NCBI GenBank assembly: GCA_015060555.1
Contig: SUYG01000049.1
Span: 1-64,000, forward strand
From: Physcousia sp015060555
GTDB lineage: Bacteria > Bacteroidota > Bacteroidia > Bacteroidales > Bacteroidaceae
Direction of reading: 5' to 3'
DNA: 64,000 bases
In this document: piece by piece, positions 35,901-43,474 of the stretch
Layout of the letters: every line of letters begins with the position of its first letter
Numbering within the stretch: the stretch's first letter is position 1
Program-made: the position numbers and the translations under genes
Notes under the pieces: model-generated
Database searches by the model: none
What the model was told of the DNA's origin: nothing
The model's input: the letters and a program-made list of their open reading frames with translations, nothing else

Positions 35901-36510
35901 CATCTTCAGGAAGTTCGAAGATGTGGTCGTTGACGACAATCAGGGGCTGTGCATTACCGTTGATGGTGGTGGTACCGCGCAGACGCATCGTGGTACCGGA
36001 ACCGAGGTTACCGGAGTTCTGCACGATGTCGAGACCTGCAATCTGACCTTGCAGGGCCTGATCGACGGATTCGAAGGCCATACCTTCCATCTCGTCCATG
36101 TTGAAGGTCTGTGTGGCACCCGCCAACTCACGGACGGGGATGCTGAGGCCGCCGGACTGCTGGCGTTTCTTGGCAGTAACCTTCACCTCGGTCATCGTCT
36201 TGGTGTTGTCCTGTAGCTTGATGGTCCAGGTGTTCTGGTTGCCGATGACCTTGCTGTAAGGCTTCAGACCCATGAAGGTGACGTTCAGCGTGTTCTTCGG
36301 GTCTTTGATGGCGAGGGTGAAGTGGCCGTTCATATCAGTGACGGTGGCACTGATGATACGGTTGTTCTTGTCGCGCTCAACCACATTGGCACCCGGCACG
36401 ACATCGAAGTCATCCGATACGGTACCCGAGATGCGTCGTTGCTGTGCGCTGGCGGTAGTGGCCGTGAGGCAGACCGCACATAGCAGAATCAGTTTGAGGA
36501 ATTTATTCAT
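32944..36510 (-). CDS. SusC/RagA family TonB-dependent transporter (first pair)
   Basis: A 1188-residue outer-membrane transporter. Signal peptide MNKFLKLILLCAVCLTATTASA; carboxypeptidase-regulatory-like domain (ISGTVSDDFDVVPGANV, 27-110); plug domain with TTMRLRGTTTINGNAQPLIVV and IEVLKDGSTAKWGAKGANGV; and a barrel ending TPRARYFTASINLGF. Its start overlaps the end of the upstream FAS1 gene by 8 bases, indicating translational coupling. The barrel differs strongly from that of the second SusC, so the two pairs probably take up different parts of the same glycan. Confidence 0.94.
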   Translation of the reverse strand: MNKFLKLILLCAVCLTATTASAQQRRISGTVSDDFDVVPGANVVERDKNNRIISATVTDMNGHFTLAIKDPKNTLNVTFMGLKPYSKVIGNQNTWTIKLQDNTKTMTEVKVTAKKRQQSGGLSIPVRELAGATQTFNMDEMEGMAFESVDQALQGQIAGLDIVQNSGNLGSGTTMRLRGTTTINGNAQPLIVVNDHIFELPEDAVKDIDFGDLDNEEQFSTLLNVNPEDIQSIEVLKDGSTAKWGAKGANGVIEIKLRRGHKGKTNVTFSYKFNGTWQPDGYEMLDGDGYTMMLKEAYFNPQQKATNMPELDYDQNKTNIYPHYSKNTDWIDAVRQFGQEHKWYVTLSGGGEKAQFRISAGYDKSKGSIIGQTYDRFTTQTALDYEVSDRIKFQSNIQLSFSNNHKNNPNDILARAYKAMPNMSIDEMKAQMVDGQLTYVPTGNYFNMLPLNASQNDINNYDYTSYNLYDMFLNGNPVAYAYGGWNLEKQYNLTPQFNLEYKFLGKDNDHTQLNYKGDVQLSIYNTSNDKYLPAELRTMDWIYGGDNPWVHHGDTKINNNRNTVGNSEYKSLEFFTRHDLAFYPHFKNEDWSVSALVRWELKSGQSSSQSSDLWNVPNGVTDPTVVALLQGASASNGEWRETSFFAQAHASYKSKYNLDVSVRWDGSTAFGKGSKFGTFPFVGLRWNIIDEPWMKWSKKWLSMLSIRPTWGITGGSGGGGFNQYNRYAQVLGQSYNGHNIIIPENLSLSSLRWEKTQKLNLGFNLGLLDDLLNFELEIYDNRVSDLIMHDQRIAAANGFSSLAKINAGKMRNSGWELNFSTGWFAKVGKFSMKVRGNVAQNINEILEMDPLVLEGLNPTENDEPGNLNYYGLRRIQEHNAFGSIYGLRYKGVYRYDYEHNGYTQESIYKYGYAEVDQNGVSWEEARNSGIAWGTGTGYDKAGNPINTAAAAQRRGDENATCPIAYDANGNMLTDQRGNPLHMYYCYTRANKKEFQGGDVIYEDINHDGQINRLDVVYLGNSNPTCNGGFGFTLKYDRFSLNTGFTFRTGFDVVNTARANAESMRANDNQSYATTWRWRKNGDITEIPRALNSSIYESYNALPSDRYVERGDYLRLQYIQLSYDFNPKLLKKAGIRSLKLFASANNLFVWSKYTGTDPEVAPSTWAKIAFDGNRTPRARYFTASINLGF

Positions 36511-39500
36511 GGCGCTTCATGTTTTGGATACTGGAGGAGGGGAGAATGGAGAAACGCTGGAGGTAGCGCTTGCAGGCAGAGGGCGTAGCCCAGGTGCTGT
36601 CGTGGCGGCCGTTGACCAGCGGGGTGTGGTTGAGGACACCGTCAATCTGGTGGACAACGGCGGCACTGGAACTCTTCAGGACGATGCCGTTCATCTGAGA
36701 CTTGCCGGTGGGTGAGGTCTTCGGACCTGACATCGTTCCAGAGTTATCCGTGATACAGGTCATGTCATTGGTCATGATGTTGCGCAAGTCACCCGTGGTG
36801 TGGTGAATCTCGCCTCCGACATTGTCGCGGACATAGAGCTGCGAGGGATTGCGGCCCATGTGAACCTTGACGAAGACACCGTTGGTGATGTCGTAGCTGG
36901 AGGTGGTGAACTCGTTCTCTGCGCGGGCTGTCTTGTCCTCAAAGAAGCTGATGTCGAGGAAATGGCAACGGATGAAATTGTTGAGGTAAGTGACTTGGGT
37001 GAGGACACGGAGGCTGTCTTCAGGACTTGACCACATGACGTGTTTCTTGTTGTTGTCCCAGTAGCGGGGCTGGCGGTCTTCACCTTCGCCCTCATATTCA
37101 ATGCTGTTCTCGTAGTCTTCGCGGATGCTCTCCCAGGTGGGCAGACCATGGGCAATGGCATCATCCAGTGCCTCGGGCGTGGGCACGAGAACGGTGTAGT
37201 TGAAGTTGCTGAGGAACTTCACGTTCTTGTCAATGGCACCACCGGTATCCCAGATGGCCATCGTCGATTCCTTGAGGTTGCAAGCATCGATGATGTCGGT
37301 GTTGCCTTCCACGTCGGTGAGCTCATAGAAGGCCTGGCCTTCCTCGGCGAATTCATTATCTAATATATAATAGATGCTTCGGCTGGCAGGGATGATGGGT
37401 GCATCGTCGAGGATGAAGGTGTGACCGTTCAATTTCTCCATCGCGTTCTTAGGCTCGATGTCAATATGCACGGTCCCATCGGCTGCGGTGCCGCCATCGA
37501 CGGCTTCCACCATTCCGGCGCGCTCGTTCTCAAGCTGGAAACCACCCTGAACTTGTGTGATGTTGTATTTGCCCGTGGCGGGGTTGTACTCCTTGGTGAC
37601 CTTCAGGCCTGCACCGTTCTTGGCCAGGTAGTATTCATCCTCGTTGTCGATGGGGTTCTCGGCGTTGTGGACGATGGTGTGGCTCTCCAAGATCGTACGC
37701 AGACGGCTCAGCAGAGAAATCTCATTGAGCTGGTCGAGGTTGAAGGCCTTGTCGGCGATGGTGCCCTCAACAGGATCGTACAGGTAAAGGATCTTACCGG
37801 TCTGAAGGGGCGGGTTGCCGGTAGGCTTGCCATTGCGGTCGTACTTCATCTCAATCTGGATGACACGCGGGTGCTGGCTGGTGAAGCTGATGGGGTCGTA
37901 GTAGCGCTTCAGGGCCTCGTCGCTCGGCAGGAAGAAGGAGAACGTGGAGCGCATAGCCATCAGGTAGGCGTAGTAGTTCATGTGCATCTTGTCCTGAGCG
38001 GAAACCTGACCGTTGTTGATGGCCCACTGCATGATGAGGTTGGTCTCGCTGATGTTGGCCGGGCCCACGACGGATTCGTAGGAGGCAGGACCATAGACCT
38101 TGTTCATCACATAGACGGCGCCGTTGTTGGCCAGGAGGCAGGTGTCGATTTCGGCGATGTCATCGGGTGTGAACATCTCTTCCTGGGACTCTTTGTCACG
38201 CAGCTTATGCATCTTGCTGGGGACGGCATCCACAAAGGAGGGGTGCATGATGACATTCAACAACTTGGACAGCGTGGAGAGCGGGATGTAGTCGATCTTC
38301 TGGTAGAGGGCATCCAGGTCGTTGATGTCAAAGGTCGTAGCCTGATGCTCGGGAGAGTAGGTCTCTACCAACTGCGAGCCGCTACCGCCCACGGAGAAGT
38401 AGCGGATCAAGGTCTCGTCGTTGGGGACGAACATGGCACCCATATCCTTGCGGGCATCACCGGACTGAACGAACTCGTTCCATCCCGGGTCGTAGTTCAG
38501 GAGGTCGGCCACCGTGTTGTTGTTGGGATCGAGGGATTGAACGCCATTAGGTCCCAGGCTCGCAAAGTACTTCTTGGTGTAGATGGTTCCGCTGAAGTCG
38601 GGGTGCAGATTCTTATAGTTCTGCGTCACGGTGGTGTTGGGTGCGGGGTAGGAGAAGCGGTCCATCATGTGGCTGAAGATGTTGGTCTTGCCACTCAGGC
38701 GAATCACCTCAGCCATGCTGGGCAGTGGCACCAGCACGCGCTCTGTGAGGTTGACATAACCGTTTTCGGCCACGCCGTCCTTGGCGGTGACACGTGCATT
38801 GTAGATGTGAACATCCTGAGCGGTACGTGTCTGACCTACAATCTTCTTGAAGTCGTCGTCGGTAATCTGGATGTCGCCGCGGCCCATGTGCTCACGAGTG
38901 AAGTGAATCATCATGTTGCGGGTAGCATCGGTGACCACATAGATGCCCGTGCCGGGTTCTTCTGCGCTGCCACGGAAGTCCTTCCAGTAGTCCTCGTCAA
39001 CGGGGCTGTAGGAGAAAGGCACCTGGTTGGCGGGGAGGAAGGTGATGGTGTCCAGAACGTCAACGTCCGTGTAGCGGCGCATATACTGGCCGGGCTCCGG
39101 AGCGCTGGTGCCGTCGCCGTCAGCAGCGGAGAGGTTCTCCATGACGATGGCGTTGTTGAGCATGCTCGTGTGGATGAGCAGCTTCTTCTGCGCCGGCGAC
39201 AGGCGTTCATAACTCGTCGCGTTGTGCCACGGGTTGGTGGCAGGCAGCGTGGCGTTGGTGCGGAAGAACTGGTTCCAGGCTTCGTCGTTGGCAACGAAGA
39301 CGGTCTTGGAGCCGGTCTTGCTGAGCACCTCCTTCAGGTCGCGTGCGCCTTCGGTGTTGATGTCCTTGTCTTCGAGGAGGCGGAGGTAGTTGTTGTAAGT
39401 ACCTTCTTTCTCCAAGAGGGAATAGATGTTCTCGTAAAGCCAATCGGGTTTCTCGTCATCGAGAGTGTAATCGTCTTTACAAGCCCAAGTAAGTCCACAA

Positions 39501-39562
39501 AGAGCCATCATGCACAAGGCGCGACAAACGTGCGTGGTGTACGTGCTAAAACGGGTTTTCAT
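36503..39562 (-). CDS. Large multi-FAS1 (fasciclin) lipoprotein, first gene of the Sus operon
   Basis: A 1019-residue lipoprotein with lipobox ALCGLTWAC (Cys about 28). At least three FAS1-like units can be seen, with anchors KTVFVANDEAWNQFFR, VHIYNARVTAKDGVAENGYVNLTERVLVPLPS, AMFVPNDETLIRYFS, NNGAVYVMNKVYGPASYESV, SFFLPSDEALKRYY and TVLVPTPEALDDAI. It leads the operon and overlaps SusC by 8 bases. A surface-exposed binding or adhesion scaffold is a reasonable inference. Ligand unknown. Confidence 0.75.
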   Translation of the reverse strand: MKTRFSTYTTHVCRALCMMALCGLTWACKDDYTLDDEKPDWLYENIYSLLEKEGTYNNYLRLLEDKDINTEGARDLKEVLSKTGSKTVFVANDEAWNQFFRTNATLPATNPWHNATSYERLSPAQKKLLIHTSMLNNAIVMENLSAADGDGTSAPEPGQYMRRYTDVDVLDTITFLPANQVPFSYSPVDEDYWKDFRGSAEEPGTGIYVVTDATRNMMIHFTREHMGRGDIQITDDDFKKIVGQTRTAQDVHIYNARVTAKDGVAENGYVNLTERVLVPLPSMAEVIRLSGKTNIFSHMMDRFSYPAPNTTVTQNYKNLHPDFSGTIYTKKYFASLGPNGVQSLDPNNNTVADLLNYDPGWNEFVQSGDARKDMGAMFVPNDETLIRYFSVGGSGSQLVETYSPEHQATTFDINDLDALYQKIDYIPLSTLSKLLNVIMHPSFVDAVPSKMHKLRDKESQEEMFTPDDIAEIDTCLLANNGAVYVMNKVYGPASYESVVGPANISETNLIMQWAINNGQVSAQDKMHMNYYAYLMAMRSTFSFFLPSDEALKRYYDPISFTSQHPRVIQIEMKYDRNGKPTGNPPLQTGKILYLYDPVEGTIADKAFNLDQLNEISLLSRLRTILESHTIVHNAENPIDNEDEYYLAKNGAGLKVTKEYNPATGKYNITQVQGGFQLENERAGMVEAVDGGTAADGTVHIDIEPKNAMEKLNGHTFILDDAPIIPASRSIYYILDNEFAEEGQAFYELTDVEGNTDIIDACNLKESTMAIWDTGGAIDKNVKFLSNFNYTVLVPTPEALDDAIAHGLPTWESIREDYENSIEYEGEGEDRQPRYWDNNKKHVMWSSPEDSLRVLTQVTYLNNFIRCHFLDISFFEDKTARAENEFTTSSYDITNGVFVKVHMGRNPSQLYVRDNVGGEIHHTTGDLRNIMTNDMTCITDNSGTMSGPKTSPTGKSQMNGIVLKSSSAAVVHQIDGVLNHTPLVNGRHDSTWATPSACKRYLQRFSILPSSSIQNMKRHE

Positions 39563-39767
39563 ACACTTGAATTTGAGTTTATTAGTAGATTTAGTGAATT
39601 CTCGTTAATTCGTGAAAAATCCCCTTTTTTAAGGGGAAAAGTAAATGATTTCAGCATTTCAAGCGGTCAAATTTAAGGGTTTTTTAAATACCATATACCC
39701 GCGAGCGCGTTTTAATTTCAAATCTTAACACTTTTTAATAAATGGCGTAGGCCGTTATTTTAACGCA
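39563..39767. promoter_or_regulatory. Leader region upstream of the Sus operon
   Basis: An A/T-rich gap with a short hairpin TCCCC/GGGGA around 39630-39640 and a copy of the TTAATTCGTG-type repeat (39605-39614). It must hold the Sus operon promoter, but I do not see a clear TTTG/TAnnTTTG pair. No HTCS or sigma/anti-sigma gene occurs in the window. Confidence 0.35.
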
Positions 39768-39803
39768 AAGAGGCTCGGCTGACAGTCGTCAACCGAGCCT
39801 CTT
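39768..39803 (-). terminator. Terminator after the GH43-like gene
   Basis: An 11-bp stem (AAGAGGCTCGG with CCGAGCCTCTT) with a 14-nt loop, 22 bases after the GH43 stop. It is followed on the minus strand by TGCGTTAAAAT, only moderately T-rich. Confidence 0.6.
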
Positions 39804-39824
39804 GAACTTCTAAAAAAAGATTTT

Positions 39825-40802
39825 TTACTTGTTCGGGAATGCGGCCTGCAGGCGCTTCAGTTCCTTAGCCGTGATGGCAATGACGGTACCGTGACGGGGG
39901 GTGAAGGCGCCCTCGGTCTTGGTGTCCTGCACCTGCTTGAAGGTCTTCAGGTCGGTGCTCTTGCAGAACTGGTAGTGGCCGCTGGTGTAGCAGTCGTACA
40001 TCAGCACCCATGTGCCGTCGTGCAGGCGGAACACGCCGGCACCCTCGACAGCCTTGTTGGTGTCCTGACACCATCCGGGCTGGAGCTCCCAGGTGTTTCC
40101 GTTGTAAAAGTCCTTCGCAATAAATTGCTTGATGCCCTTCTGCTTGCTTCCTTCTGTTTTGAAGAAGATATGAAGGAGTCCCTCGTCGTCTTGAACGATG
40201 TCGGTGTCGATGCTGGCATTCTTCATGTCAAAGAGGAGTTTCGGTTCTCCTTCCAGGTCGCTGAAATCCTTGTTGGCATACGCCCAATAGACGCGGTCGT
40301 AGGGGCAGGAACCATCGTCGGTGAGGATGGAGAAATAGACGATATACTTGCCTGTGAGCTTGTCATAGAAGGTCTGGGGAGCCCACACGCGGGTGACGTG
40401 CTCGAACATGGTTCCTTTGTAGCGGTCGGGGAAGTGCACGGTGTGATGTTCCCAGTTGACAAGGTCTTTGGAGCGCATCAGTACCATGCCGCGGTTGCTG
40501 CTCCAGCCGAGGCTGCTCTTCATGTCTGTCACAACCATGTAGAACCAACCGCATTTGCCGCGAAGGATGTGGGGATCGCGGACACAGCCGGTGCGGGCGA
40601 TGTCCTTGGAGGCGATGATGGGTTGTCCGTTGTTCAGCGGCGTGTAGTTCCAGCCGTCCTCGGAGATGGCATAGCAGATTTGCTCTTGCTCGGGGGCATT
40701 GCCGGTGAAATAGGTGAAGAGATAAGCAGTGGTCTTGGGCTTGGCGCTGACTCCGCAGGCGACCAAGGTGAGCACAAAGGCAAAAAAGAATCTTGATTTC
40801 AT
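39825..40802 (-). CDS. Secreted glycoside hydrolase, GH43-like five-bladed propeller
   Basis: A 325-residue protein with signal peptide MKSRFFFAFVLTLVACGVSA. Propeller-type repeats include YAISEDGWNYTPLNNGQP, GCVRDPHILRG, MVLMRSKDLVNWEHHTVHFP, VWAPQTFYDKLTGKYIVYFS and IDTDIVQDDEGLLHIFF. RDPHILR carries an Asp typical of the GH43/GH32 clan, and VWAPQ is a family landmark. The likely role is removal of arabinose, xylose or galactofuranose side chains; the exact activity cannot be told. It is separated from the Sus operon by a terminator-like hairpin and has its own -7 element. Confidence 0.8.
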   Translation of the reverse strand: MKSRFFFAFVLTLVACGVSAKPKTTAYLFTYFTGNAPEQEQICYAISEDGWNYTPLNNGQPIIASKDIARTGCVRDPHILRGKCGWFYMVVTDMKSSLGWSSNRGMVLMRSKDLVNWEHHTVHFPDRYKGTMFEHVTRVWAPQTFYDKLTGKYIVYFSILTDDGSCPYDRVYWAYANKDFSDLEGEPKLLFDMKNASIDTDIVQDDEGLLHIFFKTEGSKQKGIKQFIAKDFYNGNTWELQPGWCQDTNKAVEGAGVFRLHDGTWVLMYDCYTSGHYQFCKSTDLKTFKQVQDTKTEGAFTPRHGTVIAITAKELKRLQAAFPNK

Positions 40803-40824
40803 CGTTTATAAGGATTTAACAGTT

Positions 40825-40832
40825 CAAAGATA
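40825..40832 (-). promoter_or_regulatory. -7 element of the GH43-like gene
   Basis: TATCTTTG on the minus strand, 22 bases upstream of the ATG. A TTTG lies 23 bases further upstream, slightly beyond the usual spacing. Confidence 0.55.
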
Positions 40833-40955
40833 GACAAAAAGGATGAAAGTGATGACAAATGGCCTCGATTATTAAGGAATTTTAATGAAAATAGTGGTCG
40901 GAGAAGAGAATGTTCTGTAAACTTTATTCGCATTCGCCTTGACTCCTTGGATTCC

Positions 40956-41864
40956 TCAACTCCTATATTCTGTCAACTGCTCAACAGCTTTGAAGAGGGA
41001 GGATTCGTCGTCGGGGTGGAACCATTGGATGTCGGTGTCCTTGGAAAACCACGTCATCTGTTTCTTGGCATAGACACGGGTGTTTTTCTTCAGACGCTCA
41101 GTGGCGAAGGGAAGGTCCCAGGTGCCGTCGAGGACTTGGAACATTTCCTTGTAACCTACGGTGTTGAGGGCGTTCTCGTGGCGGTAGGGTAGCATGCGAC
41201 GCGCTTCGTCGAGGAGACCATCGGCGATCATCTGATCAACGCGGTGATTGATGCGGTCGAAGAGGTCGGCGCGCTCGCGACGTAAGCCGAGTTTGACGAT
41301 GCGGAAGGGACGTTCCTTATGTGTGGCGGTGCGGAAGCTGGTGAAGGTGCGACCGGTTTGGTAGCAGACTTCCAGGGCGTGGACGATGCGCTTGGTGTTC
41401 TTCAGGTCGGCCTGGGCGTAGTATTCAGGATCGAGGAGGCGTAGTTCCGCCTTCAGGGTGTCGAGGCCTTCCGTCTGCAGGCGTTGGCGCAGGTGCTCAC
41501 GTGTCTCGGGGGTGATGGTGGGGATGTCGTCGATACCGTGGCAGACGGCATCGATATACATCATAGAGCCGCCGCTTAGCAACAGCGTGTCGTGGGTCTG
41601 AAAGAGCTGGTCGGTGAGGCGGAGGACATCGGCTTCGTAGCGCGCAGCACTATAGTACTCGGTGACATCGAGTATGCCGACAAATTCGTGATGTACGCGT
41701 GCGAGCTGTTCGGGTGTGGGGGCTGCGGTGCCAATCGTCAGCCCTCGGTAGATCTGGCGGCTGTCGGCGTTGAGGATGGGGCTGCCGATGCGCTCTGCAA
41801 GTTGTAAGGCCAGTTCGGTCTTGCCGACGGCGGTGGGGCCAAGGAGAACGAAGAGGGTTTTCAT
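40956..41864 (-). CDS. miaA: tRNA dimethylallyltransferase
   Basis: From the ATG at 41864, 302 residues; a longer GTG-started frame from 41912 has no family similarity and crosses a palindromic repeat. MiaA transfers a dimethylallyl group to A37 of tRNAs reading UNN codons. Landmarks: Walker A GPTAVGKTEL (6-15), ILNADSRQIYRGLTIGTAAP with the substrate-binding Asp/Ser, HHEFVG, and GSMMYIDAVCHGIDDIP. Length is normal. It is the last gene of the lipid A cluster. Confidence 0.95.
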   Translation of the reverse strand: MKTLFVLLGPTAVGKTELALQLAERIGSPILNADSRQIYRGLTIGTAAPTPEQLARVHHEFVGILDVTEYYSAARYEADVLRLTDQLFQTHDTLLLSGGSMMYIDAVCHGIDDIPTITPETREHLRQRLQTEGLDTLKAELRLLDPEYYAQADLKNTKRIVHALEVCYQTGRTFTSFRTATHKERPFRIVKLGLRRERADLFDRINHRVDQMIADGLLDEARRMLPYRHENALNTVGYKEMFQVLDGTWDLPFATERLKKNTRVYAKKQMTWFSKDTDIQWFHPDDESSLFKAVEQLTEYRS

Positions 41865-41886
41865 GGGGAGGAGGGAGGGGGGGATT

Positions 41887-41907
41887 CCCAACGGGTGAAC
41901 CGTTGGG
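41887..41907. repeat. 8-5-8 palindrome between the pRiA4b-like gene and miaA
   Basis: CCCAACGG, loop GTGAA, CCGTTGGG, followed by CGCACTAT. It lies just after the stop of the upstream gene; same layout as four other copies in the window. It may also act as a weak attenuator, though no T-run follows. Confidence 0.7.
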
Positions 41908-41911
41908 CGCA

Positions 41912-42487
41912 CTATTCTTCGGTGAAATCGAAGCCTTCCATGTCGATTTCCTCCATGTCGAAGAGGTCGTCGTCAGTGGGCTCGAAGTCGTGTTCTTCAT
42001 CATCCATGGCTGCGGCGTTGAGTTCTGCCAGCAGCTCTGCCGTGCTCTTGGGTGCCGGTGCGGCCTCTTCGGGTTCTGCTGCGAGGGCGGGGGCGGTGCC
42101 GTGGCTGCGGCGGCAGAGGGGGGCATCGATGTGTTTGCCATAGGCGATGCGGCTGACTTCAAGGAGCAGTTTGCGGGCATTGTCAGCATCGAAGAGGTAG
42201 ATGAGGCGCTGGCCTTCGTCTTCGAGATGGTCGCCGAGCTCCACCTCCTCCATGGTGTCGTCCTCGAGGCTTCTCTCGGGGATGGTTTTGTGGCGGTGCC
42301 AATGTTCATCGCAGACGAAGAAGGCGGGGCTATGTCCCCCGCGCGTCGTGCGGGACGGCGTCATCTCCCAGCCACAGCTCTCGTGAACGAGTTTCCTGAG
42401 GTCTGCGAAGGTGGCATCGGACTCTATCTGGAGCTCGAGGTCGAAGTCTTCTGCTTCGGGGCTGACAACGGTGATGGTGTATAGCAT
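41912..42487 (-). CDS. Plasmid pRiA4b ORF-3-like domain protein
   Basis: A 191-residue cytoplasmic protein. The N-terminal two-thirds resembles the pRiA4b ORF-3 fold (ESDATFADLRKLVHESCGWE, FFVCDEHWHRHKTI, LEDEGQRLIYLFD), a small alpha/beta domain also known as an IS1096 passenger. The C-terminus is acidic (Asp/Glu-rich) and low complexity. The segment SRTTRGGHSPA (about 43-53) sits where homologues go directly from the helix to FFVCD; its bases (42334-42362) look like a small C/G-rich repeat insertion. It lies between lpxA and miaA; function unknown. Confidence 0.65.
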   Translation of the reverse strand: MLYTITVVSPEAEDFDLELQIESDATFADLRKLVHESCGWEMTPSRTTRGGHSPAFFVCDEHWHRHKTIPERSLEDDTMEEVELGDHLEDEGQRLIYLFDADNARKLLLEVSRIAYGKHIDAPLCRRSHGTAPALAAEPEEAAPAPKSTAELLAELNAAAMDDEEHDFEPTDDDLFDMEEIDMEGFDFTEE

Positions 42488-42493
42488 GATTTG

Positions 42494-42578
42494 ATTTTAC
42501 GATTGGACAATTTTACGATTGGATACTTGCTGCATAGTAAGCCGTTACATGAAACAGGTTAAAAATGTAAAATTGTCA
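42494..42578. repeat. A/T-rich direct repeats between lpxA and the pRiA4b-like gene
   Basis: TTTTACGATTGGA occurs twice (42495-42507 and 42510-42522), and a complementary-type tract (AAAATGTAAAATTGTCAAATTA) follows near 42561-42582, giving 7-bp-period repeats in both orientations. No promoter was recognised. Confidence 0.5.
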
Positions 42579-42580
42579 AA

Positions 42581-43351
42581 TTAATGGACGAATCCGCGTT
42601 GCTTGGTGTCTTCGATGAAATCGAGGATATATGTGATTTCAGGTGTCATGGGAAGCTCCTCGCGGATGGTGGCGATGGCCTCGGTCAGGGCCATGCCGCC
42701 CTGGTAGATGATGCGGTAGGCTTCGTGGATGGTGTTGATGGTATCGCGCTCAAAACCGCGACGGCGCAGACCCACAATGTTGAGGCCGTAGTAGGCAGCC
42801 GGATGGCGGGCGCAGATGGTGTAGGGGAGCACGCTTTGTGGCACGCCCGTGCCGCCGCTGACCATCGTGTAGCCGCCGATGCGGCAGAACTGGTGCACGA
42901 GGACGCAGGCCGAGAGGATGGCGTGGTCATCGACGGTGACTTCGCCGGCCAGCTTGGAGCAGTTGCCGATGATGATGTCGTTGCCGATGATGTCATCGTG
43001 GGCGATGTGGCATCCTTCCATGAAGAGATTGCCGGAGCCCACAACGGTTTGCCCCTTCGAGGCGGTGCCGCGGTTGATGGTCACATTCTCGCGAATCTTG
43101 TTGTTGTCGCCGATGATGGCCAGGGATTCCTCGCCCTTGAACTTCAAGTCCTGCGGAATGCCGCTGATGACACAGCCTGGGAAGAAGATGTTGCCGTTGC
43201 CGATGCGTGCGCCGGAGAGGATGGTGACGCTGTTCATGAGCGTGTTGTTGTCGCCAATCTCCACATTCTTGTCGATGTAGCAGAAGGGACCGATTTCCAC
43301 GTTTTCACCGATTTTGGCGGCGGGGTCTATGTATGTGAGAGGGCTTATCAT
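42581..43351 (-). CDS. lpxA: UDP-N-acetylglucosamine O-acyltransferase
   Basis: A 256-residue trimeric left-handed beta-helix acyltransferase catalysing the first step of lipid A synthesis: transfer of a 3-hydroxyacyl chain from ACP to UDP-GlcNAc. Hexapeptide repeats run through residues 1-180 (IGENVEIGPFCYIDKNVEIG). The catalytic His lies in GCHIAHDD (about 121), and the C-terminal helical domain starts with NIVGLRRRGF. It lies downstream of lpxC-fabZ, whose FabZ part makes the acyl-ACP precursor class it uses. Confidence 0.96.
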   Translation of the reverse strand: MISPLTYIDPAAKIGENVEIGPFCYIDKNVEIGDNNTLMNSVTILSGARIGNGNIFFPGCVISGIPQDLKFKGEESLAIIGDNNKIRENVTINRGTASKGQTVVGSGNLFMEGCHIAHDDIIGNDIIIGNCSKLAGEVTVDDHAILSACVLVHQFCRIGGYTMVSGGTGVPQSVLPYTICARHPAAYYGLNIVGLRRRGFERDTINTIHEAYRIIYQGGMALTEAIATIREELPMTPEITYILDFIEDTKQRGFVH

Positions 43352-43474
43352 TCAGATTGAAAGATTGAAGGGTTGAAAAATACGGAATGGAGATATTGAA
43401 GTTAAAAAATAGCGAATTGAATCAGTGAAAGCATTTCTTGAGAGTCTCTTTCAATGTTTCAATGTTTTAATTTG
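43352..43474. repeat. 7-bp-period A/T-rich repeats in the lpxC-lpxA gap
   Basis: Units of type attgaaa run near 43353-43380 and, in the opposite orientation (tttcaat), near 43450-43480. The result is an inverted arrangement of heptad repeats flanking about 75 bp. No gene and no clear promoter. Confidence 0.5.

Noticed and set aside
41865..41912. GTG-initiated N-terminal extension of MiaA
   Set aside because: The extra residues cross the 8-5-8 palindrome and precede the canonical MKTLFVLLGPTAVGKT start.
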